The translations under genes and the position numbers were made by a program. DNA of 64,000 bases, taken from the NCBI GenBank assembly GCA_020161835.1, contig JAIUNL010000016.1, positions 60,563 to 124,562 on the forward strand, in the 5' to 3' direction. Shown one piece after another: positions 16,836 through 25,611 of the stretch. Every line of letters starts with the position of its first letter. The stretch's first letter is position 1. Below the pieces are notes generated by a model. It ran no database searches. It saw only the letters and a program-made list of their open reading frames with translations, and was not told the DNA's origin. This stretch comes from Bacteroidota bacterium (lineage in GTDB: Bacteria; Bacteroidota; JABWAT01).

Positions 16836-18065
16836 ATGAAAAAACTGATATTTGTCATCCTAATGGGTCTGTGGCCTGTTTTTGCTTTTTCCCAGACAGC
16901 ATCCATTCAAATTAAGTCAGAACCTGAAATTTCGGTGTATCTGGATGGTGAATTTAAAGGTGTAACCTCTGAAAAATATGAAGGATTGATTCTTAAAAAC
17001 GTACCTGCCGGACAGCGAAAACTAAAATTTGTGAACGCAAAATTCGCATCACAGGAAGAAACTATCACCATTCAATCAGGACAGGTGCTTTTATACAAAG
17101 TCAAACCCTTTGTTCCGAAGATTTCAATCAGTCAGGAAGGGGAAACCGATGAAGGGAATATAAATCTGAAAGTGGGGAAAATATTAATTCAATCCCTGCC
17201 AACAGAAATTACCATTTCAATTCCGGATCTGGAGATCAATTTTACAAAGACCCAGGATAAGTGGCGCGCATCAGATATTCCTGTCGGCAACTACGAGTTT
17301 GTGTTTAAAATGAAAAGTACGGTCATCCGGCAAAAGATTGCAATTCCTGAATCCAAAGAGACAAAAATAATGGTCGATATGTATGAGGGAGCTATTACTG
17401 TTGATGGTATGGCAATAAACAATTCTCAGCCGGTTCCATCATCAGCTCCACAAGAAAAAATTGATTATCGGGCTGGAAAATTGACATATAATGGCTTCAC
17501 TTATAAAACGGTTGTAATTGGCAATCAGGAATGGACAGTTGAGAATTTTCGAACAACCAAGTATAATGATGGTGCTTCTATATCCAACATTACCGATGAC
17601 AATACATGGAAGACAACCACCACCGGCGCCTATTGTGCATACGATAACATAGAAAGCAATGTGGCTACCTATGGATACTTATATAACTGGTATGCGGTAA
17701 ATACAGGAAAATTGGCACCGAAAACCGGAGGCTGGCGGGTACCGACTGATGCAGACTGGACAAAATTAACTGAATTTGTTGGTGGAAAAGAAAATGCTGG
17801 CACCAAATTAAAGGCTAAATCGGGGTGGAATGAAAATGGTGGAGGCACAGATGAGTATGGCTTCAGCGCATTTCCGGGTGGTAGCCGTAACTTCTACAAT
17901 GGTTCATTCTACAATTTTGGCTTCAGTGGCCACTGGTGGAGTTCTTCTGAAGAAGGTAAAACTTATGCATGGAAACGACACACTGCCCACAATGACACCG
18001 AAGTGAGCCGGAGCAACTACGATCGAAGAAGCGGGTTTTCTGTTCGCCTTGTCAGGGATTTATGA
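16836..18065 (+). CDS. Secreted PEGA-FISUMP protein
   Basis: 409 aa, paralogue of the 412-aa gene at 13082 along its length. It has a signal peptide (MKKLIFVILMGLWPVFAFSQ), PEGA-like domain (SIQIKSEPEISVYLDGEFKG), second beta domain at about 115-185, a Gln/Pro-rich linker and FISUMP at 217-409. GAGGA lies 12 bases before ATG. Its last 60 codons contain many Asn/Ser/Tyr/Arg/His positions (FYNGSFYNFGFSGHWWSSS, then a run ending RSGFSVRLVRDL). Unlike the 412/912 pair they also show silent differences, so any mutagenic origin is older. It is separated by 34 bases from the lipoprotein gene upstream. Confidence 0.87.
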   Translation: MKKLIFVILMGLWPVFAFSQTASIQIKSEPEISVYLDGEFKGVTSEKYEGLILKNVPAGQRKLKFVNAKFASQEETITIQSGQVLLYKVKPFVPKISISQEGETDEGNINLKVGKILIQSLPTEITISIPDLEINFTKTQDKWRASDIPVGNYEFVFKMKSTVIRQKIAIPESKETKIMVDMYEGAITVDGMAINNSQPVPSSAPQEKIDYRAGKLTYNGFTYKTVVIGNQEWTVENFRTTKYNDGASISNITDDNTWKTTTTGAYCAYDNIESNVATYGYLYNWYAVNTGKLAPKTGGWRVPTDADWTKLTEFVGGKENAGTKLKAKSGWNENGGGTDEYGFSAFPGGSRNFYNGSFYNFGFSGHWWSSSEEGKTYAWKRHTAHNDTEVSRSNYDRRSGFSVRLVRDL

Positions 18066-18193
18066 CTCTTTGTTTATTTGAAATTTTACAACTGGATTTT
18101 TGTCGGTCAATTACCTTGAAAAAAACCAGATTTTACTACCAAATAATTACAGATATTTTACCGGAAACGTTTTCGGTATAAGTGAGGATGCGA

Positions 18194-19213
18194 ATGAGAG
18201 TTACAAATCTTGCCTTTATTTTTCTGGTTCTGGTTTCCTGTGGCAAACAAGCAGACCAGCCAGGTCAGGATCCCGGTGATGTTGTAAAAGGGTTCATTGA
18301 GGATCTGGGCAGAAAAAACTACAAGGCCGCTTTTGAGAAAACTGATGAAACCTCATTGGGTCGGTTAGACATATTTAAATCGGATAAATCCTTCGGCAGA
18401 ATTTCGTCAACTGAAATCCATTCTGTTTCTCCGAGACCAGATGAAAAAGATACGGCCGTGGTTCTTGCCGATGCATCGTTTACTTCGGCAAAAGGAACAG
18501 AACGGCTTCTCCAGCTTTTTTACCTTTTAAAGTTCGGTGGCAATTGGAAAATTATTGGAATCAAAGTAACAAAAGATTCGGTAACAACAGGAACCGGGTT
18601 ACCCGAAGTCTCAGCCATTCAAACCGGACAAATGACGGATAGTGACGGGAATGTCTACAAAACCGTGGTGATAGGCGGACAGGAGTGGATGGCTGAAAAC
18701 CTGCGGACAACTAATTTTAACGATGGTACCCCGCTAATGAGTATTGAAGACGAAGAAACCTGGATAACCACCTATTCAGGAGCCTTCTGTGCCTATGACA
18801 ATGATCAATCGAACGTGCTTAAAAACGGGTATCTGTACAACGGATTTGCAGTGAATTCAGGACAGCTTGCTCCGGCAGGCTGGCGGGTTCCCACCGATTC
18901 AGACTGGACACAACTATCAACCTTTCTGGGTGGTGATGAAACTGCCGGAGCCAAATTAAAATCGGCATCATGCTGTGCCAGCGAGGGGAATGGAACTGAT
19001 GATTTCGGTTTTGGGGCGGTAATGTCTGGATACCGGAGTTATGGCGGGGGAACCTTTGGGGGAATGGGAACAGACGGAGGATGGTGGAGTTCTTCAGAAA
19101 ATGACTCAAACAATAACTGGAGCCGCTTTTTAAGCTGTTCAGATGGTAGTATATACAGAGATACAAATAGTCTGAGAAACGGTTTTTCAGTTCGTCTTAT
19201 CAGAGAAAAATAA
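18194..19213 (+). CDS. FISUMP lipoprotein (duplicate of 15428 gene)
   Basis: 339 aa from ATG 18194 (GTG 18182 and ATG 18188 are in frame). ATG 18194 aligns with the start of the paralogue at 15428. The lipobox LVLVSC is followed by the shared domain DVVKGFIEDLGRKNYKAAFEKTDE (to about residue 125), then directly by FISUMP at 149-339; the extra middle domain of the paralogue is missing. It has an unusual Cys pair in the FISUMP core (SASCCASEGNGTDD). The upstream intergenic sequence (18066-18190) matches 15300-15425, so promoter and leader were duplicated with the gene. Confidence 0.85.
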   Translation: MRVTNLAFIFLVLVSCGKQADQPGQDPGDVVKGFIEDLGRKNYKAAFEKTDETSLGRLDIFKSDKSFGRISSTEIHSVSPRPDEKDTAVVLADASFTSAKGTERLLQLFYLLKFGGNWKIIGIKVTKDSVTTGTGLPEVSAIQTGQMTDSDGNVYKTVVIGGQEWMAENLRTTNFNDGTPLMSIEDEETWITTYSGAFCAYDNDQSNVLKNGYLYNGFAVNSGQLAPAGWRVPTDSDWTQLSTFLGGDETAGAKLKSASCCASEGNGTDDFGFGAVMSGYRSYGGGTFGGMGTDGGWWSSSENDSNNNWSRFLSCSDGSIYRDTNSLRNGFSVRLIREK

Positions 19214-19253
19214 ACGGATTTTTCAATTTCTTAAACTTACAGGAAGTGATTCC

Positions 19254-20627
19254 ATGCTGACCCATTCAAAGTATTTTTCCTCCTTTTTGTTACTCATGAT
19301 TATGGTTAATCCTCTTGAATTGGTTGCTCAGAAACTATCAAAGTCTTCTGAAACTAATAATGGATCCTTGCTTTACAATGGCTTTGTTTATACAACCATT
19401 GTCATAAACGACAAAGAGTGGACCGTTGAAAACCTTCGGACTTCAAAATATAACGACGGAAAAGCCATAAAAAAACTAACCGATCTTTCAGGCAATACCA
19501 AGCTTGGAAATCCTGCCTACTGGATCTATGATAACGACGAATCCAATGTTGAAGATTATGGATACTTTTACAATTGGGAAGCGGTTAACTCAGGAAAATT
19601 AGCTCCTAAAGGTTGGCGGATTCCGTCCTCAAAAGAATGGGAAGACTTAAAAAATTCTCTCGGAAATAACCCTGTAAATAAATTAAAAGCCACAACAGGT
19701 TGGTCGTATAATAAAAATGGCACCGATGAGAAAGGATTTCGTGCCTTACCGGGTGGTTATTCTCACTTTAATGAGAACCTGGATATTGGAAAAGTTGCAA
19801 TGTGGTGGACGTCTACCGAACGAGGTCCGTTAACGGCTCATACCATCAGCCTGGACGATTATTTTTATTTGCAATATAAGCAAAAAGTGAACGGCCTATC
19901 CGTCAGATTAATCCGTGATGTAAATCAATCTGGTGAGGTAATTGATGTTGAGCAGGAATTGCAGAACAAATTACGAAAATTGCAGGAAAAGGAAGAAAAA
20001 TCAGGATCCCTGAAAAAATACAAAATTTCAGAAGGGAAGATATACAGTTCTTTAGACTATCAGAAAGTAACCTACAAAACGGTGATAATTGGCAATCAGG
20101 AATGGATGGCAGAAAACCTTAAAACAATGACCTATAATGATGACACAAAAGCAAAGAATTCATTTTGTCTGTTTAATAAAGAAGCAAAGTATTTAAATGT
20201 TTATGGTTATCTCTACAACTCAGATGCAGTATTTTCGGGGAAACTCGCTCCTGACTCAGGAGGATGGCGAATTTCGACAGAGGATGACTGGAAAAATCTA
20301 ATTGACTCGTTTGGTGATAATACTATTGCCTCAATAAAATTAAAGGCAAAGAAAGGTTGGGATACTGCTATCACCAAAAATGCAGGAACCAACGAGTCAG
20401 GCTTGAATTTACTACCGGGTGGCTACAGATATAGCAATGAGGATATTTTCTTTGGGGAAGGTGAACATGCCGGTTTCTGGGCGATGTCATCCATAACAGA
20501 CAGAAATCAAGCGACATGTTCCTTTCTTTCTATCTCAGATTTTGGGTCGGTAGAAGTATCCTCAACACATTGTGAAGACAGCTGGTTTTCAGTAAGACTT
20601 GTCAGAGATATAGACATTGAAGACTGA
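19254..20627 (+). CDS. Secreted protein with two FISUMP domains
   Basis: 457 aa. The N-terminal hydrophobic segment (SSFLLLMIMVNPLELVAQ) is a likely signal peptide. FISUMP 1 at about 38-222 (LLYNGFVYTTIVINDKEWTVENLRTS ... GLSVRLIRDV) is joined by a charged coiled-coil linker (VEQELQNKLRKLQEKEEKSG) to FISUMP 2 at 265-453 (TYKTVIIGNQEWMAENLKTM ... FSVRLVRDI). Domain 2 lacks the WWSS motif, having FWAMSS instead. The two domains are well diverged, so the fusion is old. AGGAAG lies before ATG 19254. Likely a surface binding protein. Confidence 0.87.
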   Translation: MLTHSKYFSSFLLLMIMVNPLELVAQKLSKSSETNNGSLLYNGFVYTTIVINDKEWTVENLRTSKYNDGKAIKKLTDLSGNTKLGNPAYWIYDNDESNVEDYGYFYNWEAVNSGKLAPKGWRIPSSKEWEDLKNSLGNNPVNKLKATTGWSYNKNGTDEKGFRALPGGYSHFNENLDIGKVAMWWTSTERGPLTAHTISLDDYFYLQYKQKVNGLSVRLIRDVNQSGEVIDVEQELQNKLRKLQEKEEKSGSLKKYKISEGKIYSSLDYQKVTYKTVIIGNQEWMAENLKTMTYNDDTKAKNSFCLFNKEAKYLNVYGYLYNSDAVFSGKLAPDSGGWRISTEDDWKNLIDSFGDNTIASIKLKAKKGWDTAITKNAGTNESGLNLLPGGYRYSNEDIFFGEGEHAGFWAMSSITDRNQATCSFLSISDFGSVEVSSTHCEDSWFSVRLVRDIDIED

Positions 20628-20659
20628 ATAATATTTATCTCTTCATCACAGGAGGTGTT

Positions 20660-21241
20660 ATGGTTGCAAAAATGTTATTTTCCATACTAATCAGTTTTTT
20701 TTGCTTTGAGATCTGCGCGCAGGAATCAAAAAACAGTTGGGATGTCATTTTAAAAACTGATGACACTTCAATCCAATGCAAAATAATTAAAGTTACCGAT
20801 GATAATATTGAGTACAAACCGAATTCAAAGAAACCGTTTTTGATAATACCCCGCAGTGACGTTAAATCAATCATTTATTCAGATGGGGCTGTTGTTTCCT
20901 TTGAAAAACCAAAGAAAGTTGAACAGGTTCAGGAAATTAATCTTAAAGATGTTCCACAAGTAAGGGAAGAAATATGCCGTAATTGCAGAGGAAGCGGAAC
21001 AGTAAGAGAAACTTGTTCAACCTGTAATGGAAGGGGAAAGTTGCATTGTACAAACTGCAAAAACGGAAAAGTTTTAAATTGGGTCATCCGATATAAAAAG
21101 AGAGCCAAATTTGAAGAGGCTGATTGCAGCAAATGTAATGGAACAACTCAAATTTCATGTGAAGAATGTAATCAGACCGGACTTGTTACGGCAACATGCA
21201 GAGCCTGCAGTGGGTCAGGAAAGGTAACTGTTTCAAAATAA
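20660..21241 (+). CDS. Exported protein with DnaJ-type CxxCxGxG zinc fingers
   Basis: 193 aa with AGGAGG 7 bases upstream. A signal peptide (MVAKMLFSILISFFCFEICAQ) is followed by a short beta domain (SWDVILKTDDTSIQCKIIKV ... SDVKSIIYSDGAVV) of a type common in secreted Bacteroidota proteins. Residues about 110-190 hold six CxxC pairs: CRNCRGSGT, CSTCNGRGK, CTNCKNGK, CSKCNGTTQ, CEECNQTG, CRACSGSGK. This is the cysteine-rich zinc-binding arrangement of DnaJ, without a J domain. Zinc fingers of this type outside the cytoplasm are unusual; it may bind unfolded or cysteine-rich clients. It lies inside the FISUMP array with no paralogue. Confidence 0.8.
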   Translation: MVAKMLFSILISFFCFEICAQESKNSWDVILKTDDTSIQCKIIKVTDDNIEYKPNSKKPFLIIPRSDVKSIIYSDGAVVSFEKPKKVEQVQEINLKDVPQVREEICRNCRGSGTVRETCSTCNGRGKLHCTNCKNGKVLNWVIRYKKRAKFEEADCSKCNGTTQISCEECNQTGLVTATCRACSGSGKVTVSK

Positions 21242-21289
21242 CGGCTTATTTACTCTTAGACTGGTTTTCTTTTGTTTCAAGGAGGATTC

Positions 21290-22699
21290 ATGCGTTTTAA
21301 GTTAGGGCTCCCCATTATATTTTTGCTGGTTTCCCAAACCGGGTATTCTCAAACCTCCCCGGAAAATCAAGAAGCTTACTCAACAATCACTGATCCTGTA
21401 GAACTTGCAACAAAAATGATCAATAAAACAAATGATGTGTGGTCACCTGTTGGCTTGACTGGAATTTATGGGACTTATGGTATCGGTGCAACAATAGTCA
21501 TGAACGGTGGGGGTTATTTACTACTTGAAGCCCCCTCTCTGAGCCTCGACATAATAAAAGGTGGTTTTATTGAGGCCGGTTATTCTCTGTCAAAGACTGC
21601 AGCAGTCAGTTTAATCGAACAATCAATAAAAAGTCCAAAAGCAGTGTGTAAACAATTAAGCAAAACTCTGATTTCTGAAGGTTTGGCTAATTACAAAAAG
21701 GCCTATGACATTGCAAAAGCGTATAAAAAGTCCGGAAAAATGACACATGATTCTGCAGTTTTGTTTTTGAAGTACCGTTGGGGAATGTTTAAACTGCCAA
21801 TTGCAAGGAATCTTTACAATGAGACTATTTCGACCGACTATTCAATTGAAAAAGTCTTTGCAAAAAAAGCTGTAGATGAAATCAATGGGAAACTATCAAA
21901 GCGTTATCTGTCAGAACTTGGTGTTAATAAAAACCTGCCGTTAATAGATGCCGCAAACCTGATTAATGAATTGAAAACAATACTTGAGGCAAAAAAGGCC
22001 GGATTAATGGCTTACCAACCGTATCTCAATTTTCTTTCTTCGTCGGAGGCACTCAATGCCAACATGATCAATGAAGCAAAAAGATTGGGGATAATGGAAG
22101 ATTCTGCAATTGACAGATCCGGCGGAACGCTTGTTTACAATGGGTACACAGAAAACGTTATTCAGTTCAATGCCAGTAATTGGGAAGGAGCCAAATGGTG
22201 TTATAACAATGGACCCTATTCCTGGGAACCCAAGATTTCTGGTGAGGAAGCTGCCTTTGCAATTGATGATTATTGCTGGGGTCAATACAGAACAAAAACC
22301 AGGTATTCTGGTGATCTTGAGTTATCTGTTGAGATTTCCCCAAAATTAAGTTCTGGTGGCGTAAATGGGGATCTCGGCTTTTTCGGCTTTGGTGAAGACT
22401 GGGCTCAATATTCGGGTTCATTTATTGGTATTGTTTTAACTGGTGACGGTGAGGTGTGCTTTTGGGATACAGAAAACGGAGGCCGGCAAAAAAAGATCGG
22501 ATCTTATAAATATGGTGACTGGCAGGATTTGACGTTAATTTATATTCCCGGTCAGGTGTTAAAGGTGAAATCTGAAAGTTTTGCCGGTGAATATAAGGTG
22601 AGAAACAACAACACATCTTACCGCTTTCTTGTTTCTGAAGGAAATAGCACTGATGGGTTTAAAATCCGGAATGTAGTCATTACACCTTCTGATAACTAA
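21290..22699 (+). CDS. Secreted protein with C-terminal jelly-roll-like domain
   Basis: 469 aa. ATG 21290 has AGGAGG 7 bases upstream; the in-frame start at 21272 would precede the Shine-Dalgarno and is rejected. The signal peptide is MRFKLGLPIIFLLVSQTGYSQ. The middle (about 60-260) is mostly helical and resembles no family I know. The C-terminal ~200 residues (YNGYTENVIQFNASNWEGAK ... FKIRNVVITPSDN) have the beta-sandwich look of a concanavalin/laminin-G-like lectin domain with many aromatics (WCYNNGPYSWEP). It may bind polysaccharide; this is inference. It ends the first block of the array. Confidence 0.65.
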   Translation: MRFKLGLPIIFLLVSQTGYSQTSPENQEAYSTITDPVELATKMINKTNDVWSPVGLTGIYGTYGIGATIVMNGGGYLLLEAPSLSLDIIKGGFIEAGYSLSKTAAVSLIEQSIKSPKAVCKQLSKTLISEGLANYKKAYDIAKAYKKSGKMTHDSAVLFLKYRWGMFKLPIARNLYNETISTDYSIEKVFAKKAVDEINGKLSKRYLSELGVNKNLPLIDAANLINELKTILEAKKAGLMAYQPYLNFLSSSEALNANMINEAKRLGIMEDSAIDRSGGTLVYNGYTENVIQFNASNWEGAKWCYNNGPYSWEPKISGEEAAFAIDDYCWGQYRTKTRYSGDLELSVEISPKLSSGGVNGDLGFFGFGEDWAQYSGSFIGIVLTGDGEVCFWDTENGGRQKKIGSYKYGDWQDLTLIYIPGQVLKVKSESFAGEYKVRNNNTSYRFLVSEGNSTDGFKIRNVVITPSDN

Positions 22700-22872
22700 G
22701 TGGAAAAGTGAATTTAATCTGGAGAATCGTACCTGATTTGGGTCAAAACAAATCCCCGGGACATCTCTTAAACCCACAAAATATTTCATCTACAAGGTTC
22801 GGTTACAAACTGTGGATCCAGTTACTCAGGTTCTGCTTAGTTCATAAGTTTTAAATAAATAAAAGAGGTCTT

Positions 22873-25611
22873 ATGGGGTTCCCCTTAATTGTTCAACTTA
22901 AAAATCACCACAAAAATTCAGATCTGAAAAAACTGCTGTTTCTTACCCTGCTTTTCCTCCCAACCCACCTATTTTCTCAAACTCTCAGGGAGTTTTATCT
23001 TCAGGAAATGAGTGAGCAGCAGATTCCAGTCTTTGTTGATCATCCAAATGAAGGGGCGATTATTTTTTATACTGCTATCATTGGGCTCACCGTTGAATCA
23101 AGTACCGGCGGAGTGACCAGCATTCAAAGTGAAGCATCAAAGGTAACGGTTTTTCTTAAACCGGAACGCCAGATTTTAACCCTCAAGGCACCCGGATTCA
23201 TCGAAAAAAAGCTCCCGGTTGAAAATCTTTCCGCCAAACAGGCAAGATTTTACAGGTTAAACGAGAAAGAAGAAAACTACTCGGCATCTACAGGCTCCTA
23301 CAAAGTTCAGACCCAACCGGATGGGGCAATAATGAAAATTGAAGGATTCCCGACTTTTAAACAATTAACACCATTTGACCTCAAAGATTTTGAAGCAAAA
23401 AAATACAAAATTAATCTGATCAAACCTGATTATTATCCGTTGGATACCTTAATTGAAATCCGGTCAGGCTTGAAACAAAGCGGACTTTTCAAACTCAGGT
23501 CAATGTATGGAACTTTGTCTTTTCGTGCATCAGTGCCCGTTAAAGTAAAGCTCAATGATCAAACACTTGATGTAGGTCAGGAACTGAATAACCAGAGATT
23601 AAGGGATGGGGTATATACTGTTTCCTTAAACGATTTCAGATTTGACCCCTATCAGGAAACTGTTGTTTTGGAACCGGGTGCAACCAAAATTCTGGAATTG
23701 CCACTGGTAAAAAGGGTAGGTAACTTTCTGATAAAAACCATTCCCGATGGCGCACAGATTAAGATAGAGGGTAAACCTGATTTTCTAAAGTTTTCACCTT
23801 TTGAACTTGTTGACTTCGAGGCAAAAAAATATAAAATAAATTTGAATAAGCTTGATTATTTTCCACTTGATACACTCATCGAAGTCCAGCGTGGTGTGAA
23901 CCTTACCGGGCAATTCAGCCTTCGTTCAATGTTTGGAACCCTTTCCATAAAGTCACCATTCCCGGTCAAAGTTAGAATCAACAATTCAATTGAAGAGGTT
24001 AGGTCTGAACCTAGAGTGCTGCCGTTAAAAGTTGGAGAATACACGTTATCGGTAAATGATCCCCGGTTTTTCACCTACACTGAAACCATAACTATCTTAT
24101 CTGGCCAAACCACCATTAAGGAAATTCCTTTAAAATCGGTTTTTGGAAACCTGGTTTTAAAATCTGCTATACCGGTTAAGGTAAAAATCAATGACCAAAC
24201 AGAAGAGATTGGATCAGAACCCAGAACCTTTTCTCTCAGATTGGGAGACTACACCCTATCGGTAAACGATTCAAGAGTGGATCCCTGGCAAGAAAAAATT
24301 TCTCTCGGTTCAGGGGAAACCAAAAACATAGATTTACCTCTGATAAAACGGGTGGGTTATCTTCAGATTCTTCATCCTGATGGATTTGATTTTACTGCTG
24401 GCAGTGAAATCAAATCCAAGAAACCAGGAACTCAACTTATTGAGTTTTTTGAAGGAAGTTACAAGGCAGAAGTGAAACGCCCCGGATTTCAGACAGTGAC
24501 TTTTTCCTTCACCCTTAAAAAAGGTGATGTTGTAAACTGGGAACCTACTTTTACAGCAACAACGATACCAGTAAAAATTGAAACAGAACCTTCAGGTGCA
24601 ACAGTCCTCCTAACCCGGGGTTCAGACCAGGAAGTTCTGGGTTTTACGCCACTTGAAGAACAGATTGCTGTTGGGGAAGTTGAATTTCTAGTAAAGAAAG
24701 AGGGCTTGAAAGATTTCAGTTTCAAAGTGAAATTAGAAGAAGGAAAATCATTTTCTAAAAAAATTAATCTTGCAAATCCGGAAGAAACGACAAAAATCAA
24801 ACTGGAATCAGAACCTTCAGGTGCAACAGTCCTCCTAACCCGGGGTCCAGACCATGAAGTTCTGGGTTTTACGCCACTTGAAGAACAGCTTGCCGTTGGT
24901 GAAGTTGAATTTCTTTTAAAGAAAGAAGGCGTGAAAGACTACCAATTCAAAGCAAAACTTGAAGAAGGGAAACCCTTTTATAAAAAAATAAATCTTGCAA
25001 ATCCTGAAGCAGATAATTTGCCCGCGGATGGAGATGGAAATGTGTACAAAACAGTAATCATCGGCAAGCAGGAATGGACAGTTGAAAACTTAAAAACAAC
25101 CAAATACAATGACGGGACTGCAATAACAAAGGTTGCCGATAACTCAAAGTGGAGCAATACGACAAATGGGGCCTATTGTGCGTATGAAAACGATGAAGGT
25201 AAGGTTTCCACTTATGGATATTTATACAACTGGCAGGCAGTGAACACAGGAAAACTGGCACCAAAATCCGGCGGTTGGCGGGTACCAACAGATGCAGACT
25301 GGGATAGATTAACTAATGCTGTTGGAGGTGAAGGAAATGCCGGGAGAAAATTGAAAGCCAAAACAGGCTGGAACAGTAGTGAAAATGGAAGTAATGACTA
25401 TAGTTTCAGCGCCCTTCCGGGTGGTCGCCGTAGCAGCAGCAATGGAGCCTTCAGCAGCCTTGGCTACAACGGTTTCTGGTGGAGTTCCGCTGCCTATGGT
25501 TCGAGCGCCTGGAGTCGGGGCATGATCTCCAATAGCACCAGCGTGTACCGGAGCTACGACTACCAAAAGGACGGTTTTTCTGTCCGTCTTGTTAGGGATA
25601 TAAAACAATGA
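22873..25611 (+). CDS. Multi-PEGA protein with variable FISUMP C terminus
   Basis: 912 aa from ATG 22873. In the paralogues the signal peptide begins MKKLLFLSLLFLP; here the equivalent codon is CTG (22927, DLKKLLFLTLLFLPTHLFSQ). Either a CTG start is used or translation begins upstream with 18 extra residues. After an N-terminal domain (about 35-130, LREFYLQEMSEQQIPVFVDH) come PEGA-type repeats to about 715. The last two, 75 codons each, are nearly identical at DNA level. FISUMP spans 718-910. The final 60 codons are 57% NNC codons, unlike the rest of this A/T-ending gene. The stop overlaps the next start (ATGA). Confidence 0.85.
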   Translation: MGFPLIVQLKNHHKNSDLKKLLFLTLLFLPTHLFSQTLREFYLQEMSEQQIPVFVDHPNEGAIIFYTAIIGLTVESSTGGVTSIQSEASKVTVFLKPERQILTLKAPGFIEKKLPVENLSAKQARFYRLNEKEENYSASTGSYKVQTQPDGAIMKIEGFPTFKQLTPFDLKDFEAKKYKINLIKPDYYPLDTLIEIRSGLKQSGLFKLRSMYGTLSFRASVPVKVKLNDQTLDVGQELNNQRLRDGVYTVSLNDFRFDPYQETVVLEPGATKILELPLVKRVGNFLIKTIPDGAQIKIEGKPDFLKFSPFELVDFEAKKYKINLNKLDYFPLDTLIEVQRGVNLTGQFSLRSMFGTLSIKSPFPVKVRINNSIEEVRSEPRVLPLKVGEYTLSVNDPRFFTYTETITILSGQTTIKEIPLKSVFGNLVLKSAIPVKVKINDQTEEIGSEPRTFSLRLGDYTLSVNDSRVDPWQEKISLGSGETKNIDLPLIKRVGYLQILHPDGFDFTAGSEIKSKKPGTQLIEFFEGSYKAEVKRPGFQTVTFSFTLKKGDVVNWEPTFTATTIPVKIETEPSGATVLLTRGSDQEVLGFTPLEEQIAVGEVEFLVKKEGLKDFSFKVKLEEGKSFSKKINLANPEETTKIKLESEPSGATVLLTRGPDHEVLGFTPLEEQLAVGEVEFLLKKEGVKDYQFKAKLEEGKPFYKKINLANPEADNLPADGDGNVYKTVIIGKQEWTVENLKTTKYNDGTAITKVADNSKWSNTTNGAYCAYENDEGKVSTYGYLYNWQAVNTGKLAPKSGGWRVPTDADWDRLTNAVGGEGNAGRKLKAKTGWNSSENGSNDYSFSALPGGRRSSSNGAFSSLGYNGFWWSSAAYGSSAWSRGMISNSTSVYRSYDYQKDGFSVRLVRDIKQ
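24580..25015 (+). repeat. Tandem 225-bp duplication of one PEGA repeat
   Basis: CAGAACCTTCAGGTGCAACA occurs at 24585 and 24810, and about 220 bases after each copy match closely (LTRGSDQEVLGFTPLEEQ against LTRGPDHEVLGFTPLEEQ). The unit is 75 codons, so the frame is kept. The closeness at silent sites shows a recent in-gene duplication. Confidence 0.7.
25405..25600 (+). other. DGR-like variable region at 3' end of FISUMP gene
   Basis: Counterpart of 14111-14317. In the 49 codons from 25426 to 25572 I count 28 ending in C and 9 ending in G, a GC3 near 76% in an otherwise A/T-ending gene. That fits a template rich in AAC codons whose first two bases were randomised. Framework codons (TGG TGG AGT TCC, GCC TGG, CTT GGC) equal those of the 412-aa gene. 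It has three codons fewer than the other copy. Confidence 0.5.
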
